Shown here: positions 6,241 through 7,492 of the stretch, in pieces
Layout of the letters: each line of letters begins with the position of its first letter
How positions within the stretch are numbered: the stretch's first letter is position 1
NCBI GenBank assembly: GCA_018063485.1
Contig: JAGPBG010000099.1
Span: 1-7,492, forward strand
Source: Cypionkella sp.
GTDB taxonomy: Bacteria > Pseudomonadota > Alphaproteobacteria > Rhodobacterales > Rhodobacteraceae
DNA length: 7,492 nt
Direction: 5' to 3'
The notes under the pieces: model-generated
What the model saw: the letters and a program-made list of their open reading frames with translations, nothing else
Told to the model about the DNA's origin: nothing
Databases searched by the model: none
Position numbers and translations under genes: made by a program

Positions 6241-6270
6241 AATATGGGTTCCGCGCCCCGCGCCTGCAAG
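6241..6270 (-). promoter_or_regulatory. RpoH (sigma-32)-type promoter of hsp20
   Basis: On the minus strand CTTGCA (6270-6265) and CCCATATT (6248-6241) are separated by 16 bp, close to the heat-shock consensus CTTGAA then CCCCATAT-type -10. Transcription would begin near 6234, giving a leader of about 55 nt that carries the ROSE-like hairpin. Confidence 0.55.
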
Positions 6271-6369
6271 GCCCCAGAAATCGGTGCCCTGCGGCAAAGA
6301 ATATTCCCGCAAAAGCGGCGAATCGCTATAGGATCAGGCAAAGCCATAAGACTGGACGCCAATCCTGCC

Positions 6370-6588
6370 ATGAACGCCCCCAGCGAATTGAACATAGAAG
6401 AAATGTTGCGTGTGCGCCTGCGCGTCATGCTGCAAGAGCATCGCGACCTGGACGAGGCGATTCATGCGCTTGCGGCTACGGGCCGTCCTGATCAATTGGT
6501 CCTGCGGCGGTTGAAGAAGCAAAAACTGGCGCTCAAGGATCAGATCACACGGATCGAAGACCGGCTGATCCCCGACATCATCGCCTGA
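6370..6588 (+). CDS. YdcH/DUF465 family small protein
   Basis: This 72-aa protein is almost entirely helical and charged. It has the DUF465 pattern: an N-terminal helix LRVRLRVMLQEHRDLDEAIH (about 13-32) and a second helix RRLKKQKLALKDQITRIEDR (about 46-65), likely a two-helix coiled-coil hairpin. The function of the family is not established. I chose ATG 6370 because MNAPSELNIEEMLRVRL resembles the N-terminus of relatives. The frame is open further upstream (to at least 6106), but that part overlaps the hsp20 promoter and leader and cannot be coding in a sensible way. The ribosome binding site is weak (GGA about 13 nt upstream). TATAGG at 6327-6332 could be a -10 element, with only a poor -35. 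The gene is divergent from hsp20 and precedes purE by 60 bp, but purE has its own promoter. Confidence 0.8.
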   Translation: MNAPSELNIEEMLRVRLRVMLQEHRDLDEAIHALAATGRPDQLVLRRLKKQKLALKDQITRIEDRLIPDIIA

Positions 6589-6592
6589 TCCC

Positions 6593-6620
6593 TTGCCCCC
6601 ACCGAAGCCACCGCTATAGT
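6593..6620 (+). promoter_or_regulatory. Promoter of purE
   Basis: TTGCCC (6593-6598) and TATAGT (6615-6620) are separated by 16 bp, giving a fair -35 and a -10 that matches TATAAT at five of six positions. Transcription would start near 6627, about 22 nt before the purE ATG at 6649. I see no PurR-type operator around it. Confidence 0.5.
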
Positions 6621-6648
6621 GCTGCCCTTGATGGAAAATGGGGGCGAT

Positions 6649-7131
6649 ATGGCCGTAAACGTGGGAATCATCATGGGCAGCCAATCCGATTGGCCGACCA
6701 TGAAAGAGGCAGCGCTGATCCTTGATGAATTGGGCATCGCCTATGAGACCCGCATCGTTTCCGCCCACCGCACCCCTGATCGGCTATGGGATTATGGCCG
6801 CACCGCCGCCGGCCGTTTGCAGGTGATCATCGCCGGAGCGGGCGGAGCAGCGCATCTGCCCGGCATGATGGCCAGCAAAACCCGCGTGCCGGTGATCGGT
6901 GTGCCAATCCAGACCAAGGCCCTGTCGGGTGTCGACAGCCTGTATTCCATCGTTCAGATGCCCAAAGGCTACCCGGTTGCCACCATGGCCATCGGTTCTG
7001 CCGGGGCCACCAATGCAGGCCTTCTGGCCGCCGGTATTCTGGCGCTGAACGATCCAGCCCTTGCTGCACGACTGGACGCATGGCGCGATGCGCTCTCGGC
7101 GTCTATCCCCGAGGAGCCAAAGGATGAATAA
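6649..7131 (+). CDS. purE: N5-carboxyaminoimidazole ribonucleotide mutase, PurE class I
   Basis: This 160-aa protein has the normal bacterial PurE length. It converts N5-CAIR to CAIR in purine synthesis, acting after PurK, in the cytosol and usually as an octamer. Substrate-binding motifs are all present: MGSQSDW (9-15), SAHRTP (38-43, with the catalytic His at 40), [10 protein letters not shown] (63-72) and [20 protein letters not shown] (93-112). The start at 6649 is chosen because a GGGGG tract (6640-6644) precedes it and because an earlier in-frame GTG at 6619 lies inside the probable -10 element. The N-terminus [15 protein letters not shown] fits relatives. purK begins within the last codons of purE with an 8-bp overlap, so the two are translationally coupled and make the two-step route from AIR to CAIR. 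Confidence 0.96.
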   Translation: MAVNVGIIMGSQSDWPTMKEAALILDELGIAYETRIVSAHRTPDRLWDYGRTAAGRLQVIIAGAGGAAHLPGMMASKTRVPVIGVPIQTKALSGVDSLYSIVQMPKGYPVATMAIGSAGATNAGLLAAGILALNDPALAARLDAWRDALSASIPEEPKDE

Positions 7132-7492
7132 TCTCCCCCTCGGCGCCACCATCGGCATTTTGGGCGGTGGCCAGCTTGGCCGGATGCTCTCGGTTGCCGC
7201 CGCACGGCTTGGCTACAAGACCCATATCTTCGAGCCATCCGCCAACCCTCCCGCAGCCGAAGTGGCCCATGCGCTTACCACCGCACTTTATGACGATAGC
7301 GCCGCCCTGGCCCGTTTTGCGGCCTCATGCGATGTGATCACCTATGAGTTTGAAAACATCCCCACCGCCGCTCTTGATACGCTTGAAGCCCTGCGCCCGA
7401 TCCGCCCCAACCGCCGCGCTTTGGCGATCAGTCAGGACCGGTTGCTGGAAAAAGACTTCCTCACCGGCCTCGGCCTGACCTGTGCGCCCTAT
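7124..7492 (+). CDS. purK: N5-carboxyaminoimidazole ribonucleotide synthase PurK, 5' part only
   Basis: The first 123 residues of an ATP-grasp carboxylase-type enzyme are visible; full-length PurK is about 350-360 residues, so about two thirds lies beyond the right edge. PurK uses ATP and bicarbonate to turn AIR into N5-CAIR, the substrate of PurE. Visible marks are the N-terminal nucleotide-fold motif [11 protein letters not shown] (11-21), a TYEFENIP segment (73-80) that is typical of PurK, and [11 protein letters not shown] (103-113) leading toward the ATP-grasp domain. The ATG at 7124 is preceded by GAGGAG (7111-7116) with a 7-nt spacer and overlaps the purE stop. The frame is open to the window end without a break. 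Confidence 0.95.
   Translation, partial: MNNLPLGATIGILGGGQLGRMLSVAAARLGYKTHIFEPSANPPAAEVAHALTTALYDDSAALARFAASCDVITYEFENIPTAALDTLEALRPIRPNRRALAISQDRLLEKDFLTGLGLTCAPY

Noticed and set aside
6106..6369. N-terminal extension of the YdcH/DUF465 protein
   Set aside because: The added part overlaps hsp20 coding, leader and promoter sequence in the opposite direction and does not resemble the family N-terminus.
6619..6648. Earlier GTG or ATG starts of purE (6619, 6631)
   Set aside because: The GTG lies within the TATAGT -10 element and neither codon has a ribosome binding site, while 6649 follows a GGGGG tract and matches the family N-terminus.

Overview
The window looks like a chromosomal stretch from an alphaproteobacterium, most likely the Rhodobacteraceae/Roseobacter group. 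The evidence is the GC-rich coding sequence, the protein types (Rhodobacterales-like TrxB, fused Sat-CysC, DUF1150 next to Hsp20, a YdcH/DUF465 protein before purE) and a gene order that fits that group. This is recognition by eye; no database search was possible. I see no prophage, insertion sequence, CRISPR array, tRNA or rRNA. Most genes are housekeeping, so the unusual content lies in the intergenic regions.

Layout, left to right. The 3' end of pgeF (peptidoglycan editing factor) runs off the left edge and ends in a stem-loop. After an AT-rich spacer with a 16-bp palindrome comes a small basic-protein gene (49 aa) with a strong terminator. The next 376 bp hold no protein gene but are highly structured: an 11-bp inverted repeat, a tandem 22-bp repeat, a TTGACA promoter-like element and a potential three-stem-loop small RNA. 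That RNA would end in a hairpin shared with the convergent lrp/asnC gene. The lrp gene is divergent from trxB (thioredoxin reductase), and the spacer between them carries a three-copy GCGCAA array placed over the lrp -35 element. A 349-bp spacer with two inverted repeats near its end leads to the fused sat-cysC gene (ATP sulfurylase/APS kinase). A hairpin separates it from a convergent cytochrome b561 gene.

On the minus strand, hsp20 and a DUF1150 gene form a two-gene operon, with the second gene's ribosome binding site built onto the first gene's stop codon. The hsp20 promoter resembles a heat-shock (RpoH) promoter, and its short leader has the core of a ROSE-type RNA thermometer covering the ribosome binding site. 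Divergent from it, on the plus strand, are a YdcH-like small protein, purE with its own promoter, and purK. purK overlaps purE by 8 bp and runs off the right edge.

Functionally the genes cover cell-wall quality control (pgeF), thiol redox (trxB), sulfate activation (sat-cysC), membrane electron transfer (b561), protein folding under heat (hsp20) and purine synthesis (purE, purK). There is no single pathway. I do not see a clear undescribed multi-gene system. The best leads are the putative small RNA with its repeat-rich upstream region, the ROSE-like thermometer, the Lrp-site array and the small basic protein.
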